The notes beneath the pieces were generated by a model. It was given only the letters and a program-made list of their open reading frames with translations, was not told the DNA's origin and searched no databases. This document shows, piece after piece, positions 13,385 through 26,605 of a DNA stretch of 64,000 nt. The position numbers were made by a program, and so were the translations under genes. This stretch comes from Lichenostomus cassidix (Eukaryota; Chordata; Aves; Passeriformes; Meliphagidae), in contig CM039182.1 of NCBI GenBank assembly GCA_008360975.2, forward strand, positions 23,656,324-23,720,323, given 5' to 3'. Within the stretch, counting starts at the first letter, position 1. Each line of letters opens with the position of its first letter.

Positions 13385-13612
13385 AAAGAGTGCCTTTATT
13401 GGAAAGAAAAGGAGCTTCCCTGCATGGCCCTCCCCAGGGACCTGCTGGGCAGTGCTGGGCTCTGCACACCTCCCAGCCAGATCTAGGACCAAGCTGCAAC
13501 ACAGGGAGACATGAAACATCCTTGGGGGCTCCTGTGTCAGCACAGCTCTCCATGCCTGCACACCAAGCTGTGACAGATGCCCTGAACAGGCTGCCGATTT
13601 GGTAAGCAATTG
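13385..13612. other. Isolated GC-rich block with a minus-strand AATAAA
   Basis: About 230 bases markedly richer in G and C than the surroundings, open in more than one frame on both strands. On the minus strand the block ends with AATAAA at about 13396-13401, followed by an alternating AT-rich stretch. This would suit the 3' end of a transcript or an LTR poly-A region. No family is recognised, and coding status cannot be decided from sequence alone. Confidence 0.3.
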
Positions 13613-16600
13613 CCACAGAGCCCTAGTTATGATTACAGGCAGTGCTTGCTACCAGACACCTACTGCTTTAACATCAACAACGAAGATGAGTCACTAAAGC
13701 GACTTGGGAGCATCATTGAGCAAGGGCTGAGACAAATATCTCTGTCTGCTGTGACAGTGTCTGCTGTGACATCTGAGAGAGGACTGCCCCCGGGTGTTGT
13801 CCACATCATTATCTCTCTCTCCAATGTCTATCTCAAATATTGAGACTCCATTCCTGCTGTAAGCTCAAAGATGAAGTTTTGCCCTTTCACTTTCCTCCAA
13901 CAGCCTGCTTATTTTAGAAGACTTTATCAGTGTATCCAAGCTGAAACTTTACTTATTGGGGTTTTCCCCTGACCCTTCTAATACAACTCCCTTGAGATTT
14001 TTCCAAACAGCAGCAGCAGTTTTATAAATTGGCATGGTTCATACACTGCCACTCACACTCTGAAAGGTGGATATGATCTGATCATACGAATTTCAGTCTG
14101 GTAAAACCTGGGAAAGTTATGGCTGGCAGCAGATAAACAGAGATGGTCTGTCTGCAGACTTGGGAAGATGCAGTTCACATTTGGCTAGAAAATTTTCCTT
14201 GTGGTCCTCAGACACATTCATTTCATGAGTTACTACTTTTTGACAATTGCACCAAGAATTTTCCCCATACTTTTGCTTTAAATGGAATTTTCTAGCTCTG
14301 GAAATATTGCTCCTCTTTATAAATTTACCAGCCATAATCCACATGAGTCCTTACTTTTGTGTTTTGGGGAGTTTTGCCTGGGATAGATTGTCGCAGGCAA
14401 AGTAGACAGGAATGGAAGAAGTTAAAGAGATGGACTCTTTGATTGCTGTGCACATGAAAACCACAGCACTGAATGCACATGTATAGAGAATAGAAAAACA
14501 ACATGCCCTTTAAAACAACATCTTCAGCACTATTTGGGATTAAATATATATTCAGAACAAGTAACAGAAGGAATGAAAATAGGCCAGTATCTCAACCTCA
14601 CTTTTTAAAAACTCCACTTCTCAATGACCTGTCAATCTGATGCAAATTGACTGGATAATTGATTTATTACAGTAGCAGGACTTGAAGACAGAATTAGATC
14701 AATTGCAGATAGGCAGAGGACACTATGGCATCTTTATCCCCATGGCAATTCACAAACCTCAGAGCAGTAAATTGCAGAAAAAAGTTTAAAAACCCTTGCT
14801 GTCTATGTTCCATTTGATACAGATCTGTCAATCCTATTCTGTGCAAAGACAGCTTTAGAACTAGTGAGACATGTTCAGCTACCAAGTATGTTTATTTCAG
14901 AACCTGTATTATTAGGCTGTGGCTGAGAACTTTTTTCCTTTGGTCTTGTTTCCAGCCACAATGAACTTCTGCCACTTTTCTCCTCCAAGCAAAGTGAACC
15001 TGCAGGCAGAGTTTGAATTGAAGTTTGAATTGAAGAACAGCTGTTTGGGAACACTTTCTCAAGACATCTCCAGATATCCCTGGCTGCTCAACATCCTGAT
15101 CCACCTCACATTCCTAAACACATTAAGCAGACTTGTTTTCCACCTGCAATCAGGCTTTGAATTATCTCTGTGCTTTCAGAGGGGACACTGCTTCAACTGA
15201 ATGGACAGCAGGCACTTGATCCTGATATCCTGTGCCAAACACTAACAGCTTGAAGCATGTGCCTGTTTGAACTACATCCAATGACAGCATTCACATGTAG
15301 AATTGTGCACAAACACTGAAGCAGAGATGGATTTGTAATAACACAGACATCCTCAGCTATCATAAGGATTATTTCTTAGGAAGAAAAAAAATGAGTACAT
15401 TTCAAAAATGAACAAGATGTAACAGAGGCAAGTTAAATGCACACGATAAGATGTCACAATCTCAGACATCAATTGCTCAAATGTAAATATGATATCCTAA
15501 TCACCATGTTCTGAAAATGAGTCTTTAATTTAGACCAGAGTCCCTAAGTCAGAAAACACAGAATGATTTCAGTAGGTGCTGTGAACATGTAGTTCATTGT
15601 AAACTCCCTCAGAAACTTGCTCTGAACCAATGAGGGAAAACACTTTCTCCCTCTCTCTCTTCCATTTAGATTCCTAAGTATTTTCTTGAAGCTTGGGAAT
15701 GCCAAATTTGAGAGCTTTGAATAAAAGTCCTCACAACAATATAACTTCTGCATGCACCAATTCTGTAATAATCCATTTAAATTCTTCAGAAAAAATGCTT
15801 TTAAGAAAAAAAAAAAAAAAAGAAAAAAAAAAGCAAACAAAAAGCCGAAACCCAAACCAACCGATACCAGCACTGTGTTAAAAGGATGCCACCTACCGGG
15901 CACCTCATCAACCTCCAGCAAGAGGCTTGGAGAGGTAGGTGATGTGGAATCGAGAAAACTGAAAAAGCCTGCTTGGTAGGGTAGCTCCCTAAAACTGGAA
16001 TAAGAAAATTAAAAATTAATACATCTTGGTGCTCCTTAAGCTCAGGGTTTCCCACAAGTTCAGGGTTTTCTTTCTCTTCTGCCAGCATTCTCATGCCTCT
16101 TTTTTTCCCTTGTAGTAATAGCAGCAGCAATAACCATGTTTCATAAGCATTTATTCTTTGTATTTTCCTATTAACTCTTCCCCTCCTGGTGCCTATATTC
16201 CTGATGAGAAGGCTGCATCTTAAAAATCAGTTTACCATTTTTTTCTGTTCTCCTCCCTTAGGCTATCAGGTACTGTTCAGGCTTTCCATTGAAAACAATT
16301 TAAAGATGCAATGTATGCACACACATGCAGAGATGCACACAAGCAAACATGATGCAATTAATATCATGTTTCAGGGAAAACTCAGGCTGTGCTTTACGCT
16401 CTGCTGGGTGTGGTCAAAAAGAAAATTTAAAAAAGAATTTTCAGCTTTGACTTTATATTTCCTGGTTTTTTAAGATTATTTAAGCCCCGTTACTTAGTTG
16501 TTCAGCCACTACATTCTGCCTCAACTATTGCGTGTCCCTGTTATTTAAAATACTGCTTTCTAGTAGCAAACTCTTAGGCATATTTATGTCTAACATCCCT

Positions 16601-19600
16601 TCCAACTGTGGAGTGCAAGATATCAGAAAACTCCTCAGAACTGGAATAAGTTTATAGTCTCTGTGGTTAAACATAAACCTTCAGAAAAGCATGTAGCTCT
16701 TGCCCATGTCTTGTTACAGAGGACTAACAAAATAGAGTGACATTATAATTTACCTATGGACCAATTTATTCTATTATAACAGGGCTAAAAGACTTTGAAA
16801 CAAACATGGATTATATTTGTATCTACCTTCTCCAGACTCCTTTTCCCCAACAGATTAATGCAAAGTAATATTAATTACTTAAGCAGATTTTAAGTCTTTG
16901 CATTAGATCCTATTCTCATTTTCACTGTGTTCACTGTTTGCTACATTGACAGTACAAAGAGGACTTCGTATGAATCAACTTTTTCAAGTAAGAGTTAAGG
17001 CTTTAATATACCAACAGTGTGATGTACAAGGGGTCACAGGGTTGGGTCTACATAGTTTTAAAAGAAGTATCTATATGCCTTCTAAGAGTATTCTTTTCGT
17101 GATTGGAAGAAGTATTTGGTGCAGTAACTGATGTGGTAACAGCACAGATGTTTTTTTATCCATCAACACACAGTTCCCTCTTCTCACCCAAACTTGGGTG
17201 AGCCTACTTACATTGTTCTAACTTCCCACTCCACAGGAGCTCTATAATTTTTTACTATTTCACTCCTACTGCCATAGCACAGCAATCTGAGCTTAACCAG
17301 TGCCTGGATGTCAGCAAGTCAAACCCACTTTTTAAATCCATGTTCACAGATCTTTCATGCCTGTGACTCTCAAAAGGGACAACTGTGTCACAAGGATCTC
17401 AAAGCATCTCTGCCCAGTGGAGGCACAAGGTGTCACATCTGTGCCAGGTTTGAGTATGGGTATGTGTGTGCCCGTCCATGCCTGAGATCAGTCCAGTCTC
17501 CTCACTAGACACCAAGATTAATTTTGTCAAGTATTTTTATTGTATTTTACCATTCTACTTCCAGGCATAAAAAGACAGATGCTCTGTTTCCAGTCTGCAT
17601 AACCACTGACTTAAATGTATGAATTCAGGCTGGTGATTTAAGTGGTTATGACTTGTTTATGGAAATGCCCATTATACACTGTTTTACACTCCCTGAATAA
17701 AGAGAGTTCTGCCCAAGGGTAGCAGAAATTATGGGAAGAAAAGCGCAAAAGAGACAGTTTCTTTAATTATTAGCCAACCAGATTTGCTCTAAGCAGAATG
17801 GCAAAATAAAACCTGTAAGCAGATGTGATGGGGCATTGTTTCAACATGACAGGAATTGCATCATGCACACAGACCATACTTTAAGAGTGTATCTCCTAGC
17901 TACAGAAACCCCTAGTTCTACCTGAATGAACAATGTAGATAGATTCTCTTTTTCTCCCCTTGGGAAAAGTGGCATCACACAAGTTGGCTTGTGTACTCAA
18001 GAATACTACATTCTTCCTGTCTGCATGGCAGGGCTTCTTACGTGCTCTGTTTGCCTAGAAAAGTTCACTTCGGATGAGGATACTCTGGAAAATAGTTTGT
18101 GAAATGCTGCTTTAATAAAACTATATGAAAAAAAATCTAAATTACTGATTTTTAAGAACACCAAACCTACCTTCTCAACTTTTCCACCCTCATGCTTTGA
18201 CCACAACCTAGGATTATTCTGCAACATCAAAAATAATTAAGAAGGAAACTACTCAGAAATAATCATGTACAAATTAAGCAAAAAGGAGAAAGAGGAAAGA
18301 CAATTTTCAACTAGATCTCTCTCTCAAACAAATGTGTGGATACCTGAATTGGTCTCCAAAACTCTCCTTCTCTTTTTTACTTTTAACTGAGAGTTCTGTC
18401 ATACATAATCCTATTGCTTTTGGATTCAGCAGATTTTGAGGAAGTTAGTGTACCAAAAGGGATTTCACCAGTATGATATTGCTCTCTTTATATAAACACA
18501 TTGCAAGAGGTATGAAACCCTATGAGCATTCTAAAAATGTCTTAAGTATGGTAAGCAGATAAATATTTTACAGGATCGCACATTTTAACTACTTTGAATA
18601 GCAGATCACATCTTGTATTAGTTCCTTTCACAGAAAAACCTGCTCCTGACACTCTTCAGTCTCTCTCAGCTTCCAGCTATGGGAGCTAACTCATGCCCCA
18701 GCACTACTTCATTTCTCTTGCAGTGTTAAAATCTGCTCTTAAAAAATACCTTAAAAGGAATCAAAGTATGAAGAACAGAGTTGTACCTCTTTTATCAGGC
18801 TAATGGTAATGATCCACAGAGAAAATACAGAACTCCACAGAGTTCTTCATGGACTAGCAGTAAACCTGAATGCTAACAGACTCACTGTCAGACTGCCACC
18901 TTCCTGAAGATTGATGAGCTTTATCCAGTGTCATTAAGATCACTTTAACATTAGCTCTCAATAGTATTCTAAGTATAAACAGCTTTAGCTTTCTGATTTT
19001 TTTTTTTTTTGCAGTCTAAAGCACTTAAATTTTTGCATTGTTTTCACTCTCCACCTTTGTTTTTACTAATGGATGAAATTTTTAGCAAGGACTCTGAACT
19101 CAATGATGTTAAATGACCTTCTAAAGGAAAACATGATACTTTCCTGTGTTTGTAAATCACTGCTGTCCATATATCAGATCTCTTGGAATTAAATTAATAA
19201 AACCAAATTAATGTAATAAAGAGAGATAATAAAGCCTCTTCAGAGTATAAAGATAGCTCCAAAGTTAGAAACCACCTGCATAACCTTTATTTAGCCTTTC
19301 TGGGAATAGTTACTACAGTTATACTTGCTAGTTCTCACACTTCCTTTTTCCTTGGAATCCTTCTCCACTGGGTTTTTAAGGATTAACAGTGCCCACTTAA
19401 TGAAGAGTGATTCACTATTTTATCACTGTTAGTGGATTTCATTTATTGTACATACATGAAGCCTTGCATGGTAGACAGATTTATTAATTTCTTTACATGT
19501 TTTTTTCCTTGGTGCTCATTACTGCAGAATAAATGCTTCACTGACAAATAATTAACATCCAAACTACTGCTTTTAGGTGAGAGATAGCATTACCATGATT

Positions 19601-20120
19601 CCACAGATGAGGAGCCAATGCTGTATTGATGGGTTGGCATCTTTTTCCTTAATCTAAGACTTCTAAAACTTACTACCTGCTTTCAGTAGCTCAGCATATC
19701 CTACACATGAAGGATGAAGAAGCAATATCTAAGACATGGAAGGAAAAATGTTTAAAGGACAGCTGACAGTGTATTGTGGTTTTGTAAATGTTGCATAAAT
19801 GTACATCACTATTACAATGTCCCCAGCTCATGCAGCACACCCTGTAGAGGAATTTTCCCATGGAATGTTGCCTTGTATTTCAAGCTAAGCTGCGTCTGTA
19901 TTTTCTAAATGTCCTAGGTTATTTTTGAATTGTACATAAAAACCTCTTCCTCCTTCAAGTTCTTACAGAGAAGACATAATTTCTGCTGTTTAGCAGGTGA
20001 GTTGCTGATCCTACTCTGAGTTTCAGTTCCTTTGGAGAGATCAGTGCTTTCAGCTCTTTTCCTTTCTTCCATTTTTGGATATGCCTGGATGCCTCCTTTC
20101 GAGACCACAGCAATTCCCTG
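13613..20120. other. AT-rich non-coding DNA
   Basis: No gene is recognised. A small direct duplication occurs at about 13743-13772 (two copies of a TGTCTGCTGTGACA-like unit). Another lies at about 15010-15034 (two copies of TTTGAATTGAAG). T-runs occur near 18998. The frames of 60-125 codons in this stretch have no recognisable product. Confidence 0.6.
15806..15868. repeat. A-rich low-complexity tract
   Basis: Runs of A broken by single G or C bases pass into an A/C-rich tail (CAAACAAAAAG, then CCCAAACC). It explains the Lys-rich frame on the plus strand and the Phe-rich frames on the minus strand here. Confidence 0.9.
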
Positions 20121-20310
20121 AGTCATAGAATAAAATTGGCTGTAAAGGACCTCTGGAGATAACCTAGTAAACCCCTGCTCAAAGCAGGGCTAACTTCAAA
20201 GCTAGATCTGCTTATTCAAGGTCGCACACAGGCTAGTTTGAATCTCTCCAAGGATGGGAATTCCACAGCTTCTCTGGGTAATCTGTTCCAGTGCTCTACT
20301 GTTACCACTC
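20121..20310 (-). mobile_element. CR1 LINE fragment, 3' end
   Basis: A minus-strand CR1 3' end. On the plus strand it begins with the inverted tail AGTCATAGAATAAAATTGGC, continues with GGACCTCTGGAGATAACCTAG and CTGCTCAAAGCAGGG, and runs to ATGGGAATTCCACAGCTTCT and CTGTTCCAGTGCTCT. This is the classic reversed CR1 3' order. It is 5'-truncated after about 190 bp, moderately diverged and non-coding. Confidence 0.95.
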
Positions 20311-23000
20311 ATCTGTTTGCTAATGACTTGGATCTGACTATGATTTAGAAATGTCCCCAGAATCATGTGATTAACACTATTGGATTTTAGTGGCGCTCAA
20401 TCTGGTAGGAGTGTGAGACATTCTGCTATTTCAAGACCTTTCTTCTTCGATATATCTTGTGCAGATAATTTATCAGCAGCTTTTCTGAAACACTGCCTTC
20501 TGGATAAAGTGCTGGAAAGCACTAATTAGCTGCTCTCCTTGTCCTATCTGACTTTCCAGTATCAAACTGTGCATCTAACATAATGAATTTGGTTGTTTGA
20601 GAGGGCCTGGAAGTGATGACATTTAGCATGAGTGGGTTGTTTTGTTCCTGTCTCATTGCGTGATTCTTCTTGCGCTGATTTGTTCTTGATTCATCGCCTT
20701 AAAGATCTTTAATATCCATGCATACATGGAATACCCTATCATTTTTCTCCTCTACTGCCATTATCAAGTGCACCCTTTCCCATGGCTTCTTCTCTTTTCT
20801 AATTAACTTCTTTATCTCCAAGGGGCTCACTGTGGAAATAGCTATCCCAGTGCAGTGTACTTCTGGTACTGCCTTCTAGGTAGATTCTGCAGCAAGCAGT
20901 TGACATCCTCTGGCTTCAAACACACCCATAAACTAAGCATTATACAGGCCTGCCAGGCTACATATTCTTTTCCAGTTTTCACTGCTTTTAATATATTTAT
21001 CAAATTTAATGTATAGCTAAACTTTACATGCAGAATTATTTCTGCAGGAGTGTCTGTTATAGAGATATCTGGGTGCTTGCTTGTATCGTTGGACTTTTAT
21101 ATGCATAGAATAAATGTTTTCACATACTACTAGCCATGTTCTGTGCCACAGATTCAATTTCTCCCAAGGTCAGTCCCAAAACTTGTACCGCGATACTGAT
21201 GCTCATTTTAATGGTAATTTTTTCTTTATTTATTTGAAAATATGTATGTCTCACTCATATAAATCTCCTTTTTTTTAACAGCAACATTTCTGCTGGCTGC
21301 TTTCCCTAGAGACATTTTTCAGCTGCACACTTTTCAGCTTTGATCTCCTCAGTTTGCTTTGTAGTGTTTAGCATACATCTTCCTAAACACCTGCTTTTCA
21401 TTTTTCATTTTATGATACTTCCATGCTCACTGGCAGCTTGCTGGGTTTGTGGCTCTGGAGCATGCTTGTAACGTGGACTGTGGTTGGTGCTTCTCTCTGG
21501 GACTGTGCACACAAGTGACAGCTAACCCACATTTTATCATCTGCATGTCATCACCATTACTGAAGCGTTCCCTCATCTGATCTGCATCTTTTGTGCTCTA
21601 GCTATTTTAGTGGTACTCCAGGATTTTCAAGTCTTCTCCACTAACATACATACTTTTATTTCACTTTTACCTCTCCTGCTAGAAGTTTCCAGCAACCCAC
21701 TCCCGTCTTCAAAACCAGTCTTTTCATAATCAGTTTCAGCTGGCTGATTCACTGGACTCAGTAGGTCCTCATCTTTCCTAGGATTTCTTAGCTCAACAGA
21801 GAACTTCTCTCCCTGAAGCCATATTCTTCATATTGCTCCAACTGTCTATCCACATTTCTTGTCAGCTTCAGAACTTGTGCTTTATAGACATCTATAAATC
21901 TTCTCATGTCTCTGTACAAAAGAATATGAGAAACAGAATCTTCCTCTTTCTTTGCCTGAAGTCCAGCAAAAAAAAAAAAATTCCATCAACAAAACCTGAG
22001 CATTAAATGAAGCTCTCTTCTTTCAGAAGGGCTACACTTCTTGCCCTCCTCTGTGTAAGAAGCCTAAAATTTTCTCCAGTTTCTGTCTGCGAACTTGGTT
22101 TAGATTTCTACCATAAAGAGTGGTACATAGCTCACAGTCTGCAATCCTGCTCACACACTGAATGCCTCGGACTAAACAGACTTGCTTAAAATAACTGGCT
22201 TTTCAGATAGCTTCTGTACTCAGCCCACTGAAGCTTGGCCCAATAAACCCACAAAGAATAAATACCACCATCTTAAGATAGTTACACCCGTTTCAACTAC
22301 ACATGGTTTTAACTACAAATAGCTCACGAAAGAGATTAGAGACTTTAAACTCTACTGCTGATGCTCCTCACGAAAAATCTTCACAGATGTGTGCTGACAG
22401 CAGAATATGGGTGAGACTCTGGCAGTCATGTATGACTGGTGCATTGTCAAGGGTATTGCCTCTCTCTGCACTGAGTTTCTCCATCATGAGCTTTCTTCTG
22501 TTGTACTCCTGCCTCCTCCCAGACATTAGCTGTTTCTTCTCACCTATTTCCACTCTCCATTCTTTCAGTACCACTTACAATTCCTAGTCAGACCTAGTTT
22601 CTTCCAAGCTTTCTGCCACTGTAGTTCAATTCTCTTTCCCAGGCCTTCAGTTTGTCCCCTTCTTAACTCTCCTTTTCTTGGCTTCATGACTCCAGTATAT
22701 TTAGTGGGGAAAGGGAGGAGATAATTCTGTCTCTTCCAATGCATCTTTTTCCTAATGTTCTGATGTCCTGCAAGTTCCTACCCCACCTAGCCTCTAAATG
22801 CCTGTTTCTGGAAATGTCAGTGGTTTTCAGGTATCAGTTTCTCCCTCAGCATCTAACCTGTTGTACAATCTTGTCCTCAAATGACTCCTGCCCCAAACTG
22901 CACACTCTACTGGTTCTCAGCACCTAATTCCAGTATCCCTCTTCCATGTGTGAAACCATTTCCATTTTTCCACACTGTTTACACCTCTTCCTGTTCTTCT
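20311..23000. other. Pyrimidine-rich non-coding stretch
   Basis: The plus strand is visibly enriched in C and T over most of this interval, most clearly at 21600-22950, so the minus strand is purine-rich. Frames on both strands stay open for up to about 95 codons (128 codons for one that runs past the right edge), but none has a recognisable product or consistent splice signals. It could be an old decayed retroelement or a non-coding transcript. I cannot support either. Confidence 0.4.
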
Positions 23001-26000
23001 TTTGTGCTTTAGGCGTGTTCTATCTGCTCTCCCTTAAGCAGCACAAACTGGCTTATACTACTTCAAAACTGCAGCTGCAGACGAAAGCTCTAGAAGATCT
23101 GAGCTGTACATGTGTGGGTGTGCTCTTGCACAAATGTAGAAGGTTCAGTCTTGACTCAGAAGCCATCTACTGCCAAGTCCATTTTCCACCGCATGGTAGC
23201 ACAAGAACTTCCCAGGAAAAAGAGCGACCAGAACTCTCAAACGTAACCAAAGCAATATATCATATACTGGAGATCTTCAGAAATAATGAAAATTATCTGG
23301 CTAAAACTTTCCAAATAAATCCAACAGACTGAAGATAGAGACACTTTTTTTTTTTTTAAAATAAGTATGCACTGTGAGCAGGGCTGTATTGTTTCCCAAT
23401 ATCACCTCCAGTCTGTTGCATCCTTGTCCATCCAAACCATGTCCATTGTTGAGTTCAAGACACTTATACTATAGTGAAATTTTGAAAATTAAAACAGTAT
23501 TTTAGAATTAAATATTTTTATACATGACTGAAATTTTGATGGCTTGCAAAAGTATTTTTATAATAATAAAATCCAGATTAAAAAAAATCCTGTAATTCAT
23601 TAATATGTTTAATTTCAACTCAAAAAAATTCTAATATTTTCCACAGTGAAATTAGTTCTGAAATACAATCTCTTAAATTCTATACTGAAGTAATTGGCAT
23701 AACTATCTTTAAATAATAAACCCATGTAATTTCTCCATGTGGAATTACACAGTTGAAAAACGCATAATTCATCACTTCAAGAAACTCTCATCAAACATAT
23801 TCTTTGATGTGGTATGTGACAAGTCTGTAACATTATAGTAAATTATAGTAAATAATACAGTGACCAGTTGCAAGTTATTTACCTAAGTAGATAAATCATA
23901 GGCTTTGATACTAATAAAGCACTGTCTCAATATTTTGTGAGGGGGTGGAGATACTTTCAGTTAATAGTTGAGGATCCTCAGGACCCTTTCTGCATACAGT
24001 GTATTCATATCTCCTTCTGGCTTAATAACACTAATTTCTCACAAGCTTTAGGCCATTAAGCCCCACTTTTTTCCTCTTATTAAAGGGGAAGCTGCTAGTT
24101 TAATTACAAAGATTTGTGTAATTTCTGTCACTCAAACAGCTACAGCAATGGCAAAATACTGGAGAGGGCTTGGATTACTATTCTGCATGTGAATCTGAAC
24201 AGCAGATGAAAAAGAAGTGATAAATTTATTTGGTGACTACCTACTGGTTTCTCCGGTGATGACCTCTGATTATATCAGGCATTTCATAGGATAAATGCTT
24301 TTCTCCCAAAACACTGCAGTTCTGACTGCCAATAAAGTCAGCAGGATTTAAACACTTATAAATCCAAACATACTTGTTTTCTTTTCAGTGCTGAAATTAC
24401 TCCAGTCTTTAGGAAGCATACACTATCAAATACCCTGAGACAATAAAAACAAAAAATGTAAGAAAACCCAGCTGGCTAGAAAATACTGGGCTTTATCTGT
24501 CAGAACATATGGTAACAATGATTATTATTTATTACGTGATCCTACTTCGACCCAAAATGTACTTGGCAACATTTGAACACAGAAGAAAACATTGTATTGT
24601 AACACAATAGAGCTCAAAGGCTTAAAAGAATCAAGCCCTTCAGCAGTCTGTTGTAGTAGTGGAAATGGTCCTCAGAACATTAAAAGAAGTCTCCACTCAC
24701 ACAATTTGTTCCCCATCACCAAGTTTTAATCAAGACCAGGGCTTAAAGGACTTGCTAAACTCCAGGCATTACAACTCTGCACAGTCAGGAGTGGTTGATC
24801 AGCTGTCTATGGGTTACTCTTTCAGTTTCTCAATGTTCTTAAACACCCTGAAGAAATGCCAAAGATTTACCACAGATGCTCTAAGCTAGTTTGACTAAAT
24901 TGCCATTTGAAATGTAAATGGAATTTCACCTGCTCCAATATAGGAAAATGGAAGACAGTGCTCTCTATTAGTTAATTAGGCATTTTGTAGCATAACTTCC
25001 CAGTTCATCTCTACCACTAAATGATCAGGCGCATATAGCATTCAGAATATCTCTTTCTTCTGAATTTTCCATTCCGTCAAAACATTTCTTTCTTTAAATT
25101 TTGTGTTATTTGATGCAATTTCTGCATCCCATGCGCTTCAGCCCTTACAGTATTTCCACCCCTGCAGCAACAGCACAACTGAAGATAACAGAAGTAAACT
25201 TATTGTTCTGCTTCCATATTGTTCTGGAGAAAACAGAAAATGAAGATTCCAATAGGAGCTGGATTCACTGGTGAGAACAGAAGTAGTTCTTATCAAGAGG
25301 GGTCCAACTTTTAGCCACATGAGGACACTCGTCAGTCTTAGATATCTTTTTTCACCAAGAAACTTCAGAAAGTTTCTCTAGGCAATCTAAGTCAAGGTAT
25401 GAGCATCCTCTCTCTCCTGTCCATCAATATTTAAGGCTGGATGAGATTGCACACAGCATGTCTGAGGATTTGAAATGCTCACCCTGTTTCAGGCTGCTAG
25501 TATAGTCTGGAGAAAGATTATCATGACAATATAAAGATCATCTAATGTCCTTTGGTGCTTGCTTTAGTCCAATGGATGATGACAGCCCATAACATAAAAA
25601 CAGCTGTAACTTCATGGGACAGCATTCATACTTCTTCCATGAGGAATCATACTTGTCCATTAAAAGATGCTTAACCATCTGCCTGTTGGCTGGCATTTGG
25701 CAAATTACAGCATCATGTTTCAACGGTGAAAAGAGAGTGCAATCTAAAAGAAGGGCTCGGTGATGAAGCACCTGCACAGTACAGGTAACTAAGATTACAG
25801 AACACAGCCTACAGACTTAGGCTATGGGTCACTAAGATTATGTGAGTAGAGACAGATATCAACAAATAGAGTTGGAAAAAATCACATGGTGATAGGTCTG
25901 CTCAAAAGAATGCAGCTTGTGTAAAGTGAGACACAGATACTATGCTGAAGGAAGTGTAAAACATCATCAGTTTGGCACTGAACCATAGTGGGGGTAAATT

Positions 26001-26040
26001 TAAACAGAAAAATAATTTTTAGGGTTCATGCTGCTTATCC
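23001..26040. other. AT-rich non-coding DNA
   Basis: No gene or repeat family is recognised. It contains T-runs near 23346 and short AT-rich direct repeats near 23838. Confidence 0.6.
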
Positions 26041-26605
26041 AGAGATCACAAGCCACATCCAGTGGCCTTGAGCCCTTCCAAATATGCAGCATCCACAACT
26101 TCTCTGGGCAACCTTTTCTAGTGTCTCAGCACTCTCGTCATAAAGTTTTCCTGTTATACAACCTAAACCTGTCCTCTTTCAGTTTAAAGCCATTCCCCTT
26201 TATCTTATCACTACATGCCTCCGTAAAATGTCCAGCCTTCTTGTCGACCTGTTTTAGGTACTGGAAGCCTTCTATAAGGTCTTCCTGGGGGTCTCTCTTC
26301 TCCAGGCTGAACAGCCCCAACTCTCTCAGTCTGTCTTCATAGCAGAGGTGTTCCAGCCTTCTGATCAGCTTCATATCCCTCCTCCAGAATGGCTCCAGCG
26401 GGTTCATGTCCTTCTTATGTTGATGGTCCCAGAGCTGGGTGCAGCACTGCAGGTAGGATCTCACCAGAGCAGAATATAGTGGGAGAATCACCTCCCTTGG
26501 CCTGCTGGTCATGCTGCTCTCTATGCAGCCCAGGACATTTCTGGCTTTCTGGGCTGCATGAGCACATTGCAAGCTCACATTGAGCTTCTCTCCAACCTGG
26601 TATTC
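26041..26605 (-). mobile_element. CR1 LINE fragment with the C-terminal part of ORF2
   Basis: A minus-strand CR1 fragment of about 560 bp covering the end of the reverse-transcriptase ORF. The frame at 26578 down to 26138 stays open for 146 codons. It shows the CR1 ORF2 C-terminal signature in order: AQKARNVLGCIESS, SRPREVILPLYSALVRSYLQ, LWDHQHKKDMNPLEPFWRRD, RRLEHLCYEDRLRELGLFSL and a KGNGFKLKEDRFRLYNRK-type ending. The endonuclease and RT catalytic regions are missing, so it cannot move. The typical ATTCTATG tail is not visible at the left end, so the fragment seems truncated or diverged at its 3' end too. The open frame has no genuine start codon of its own. Confidence 0.95.

Noticed and set aside
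15544..15979. Lys-rich plus-strand and Phe-rich minus-strand frames.
   Set aside because: They cross the A-rich tract at 15806-15868 and have no recognisable protein sequence on either side.
22946..23332. A 128-codon plus-strand frame with a hydrophobic N-terminus that mimics a signal peptide or membrane segment.
   Set aside because: The hydrophobic run follows from T/C-rich DNA. The rest is unrecognised and no splice or promoter context supports it.
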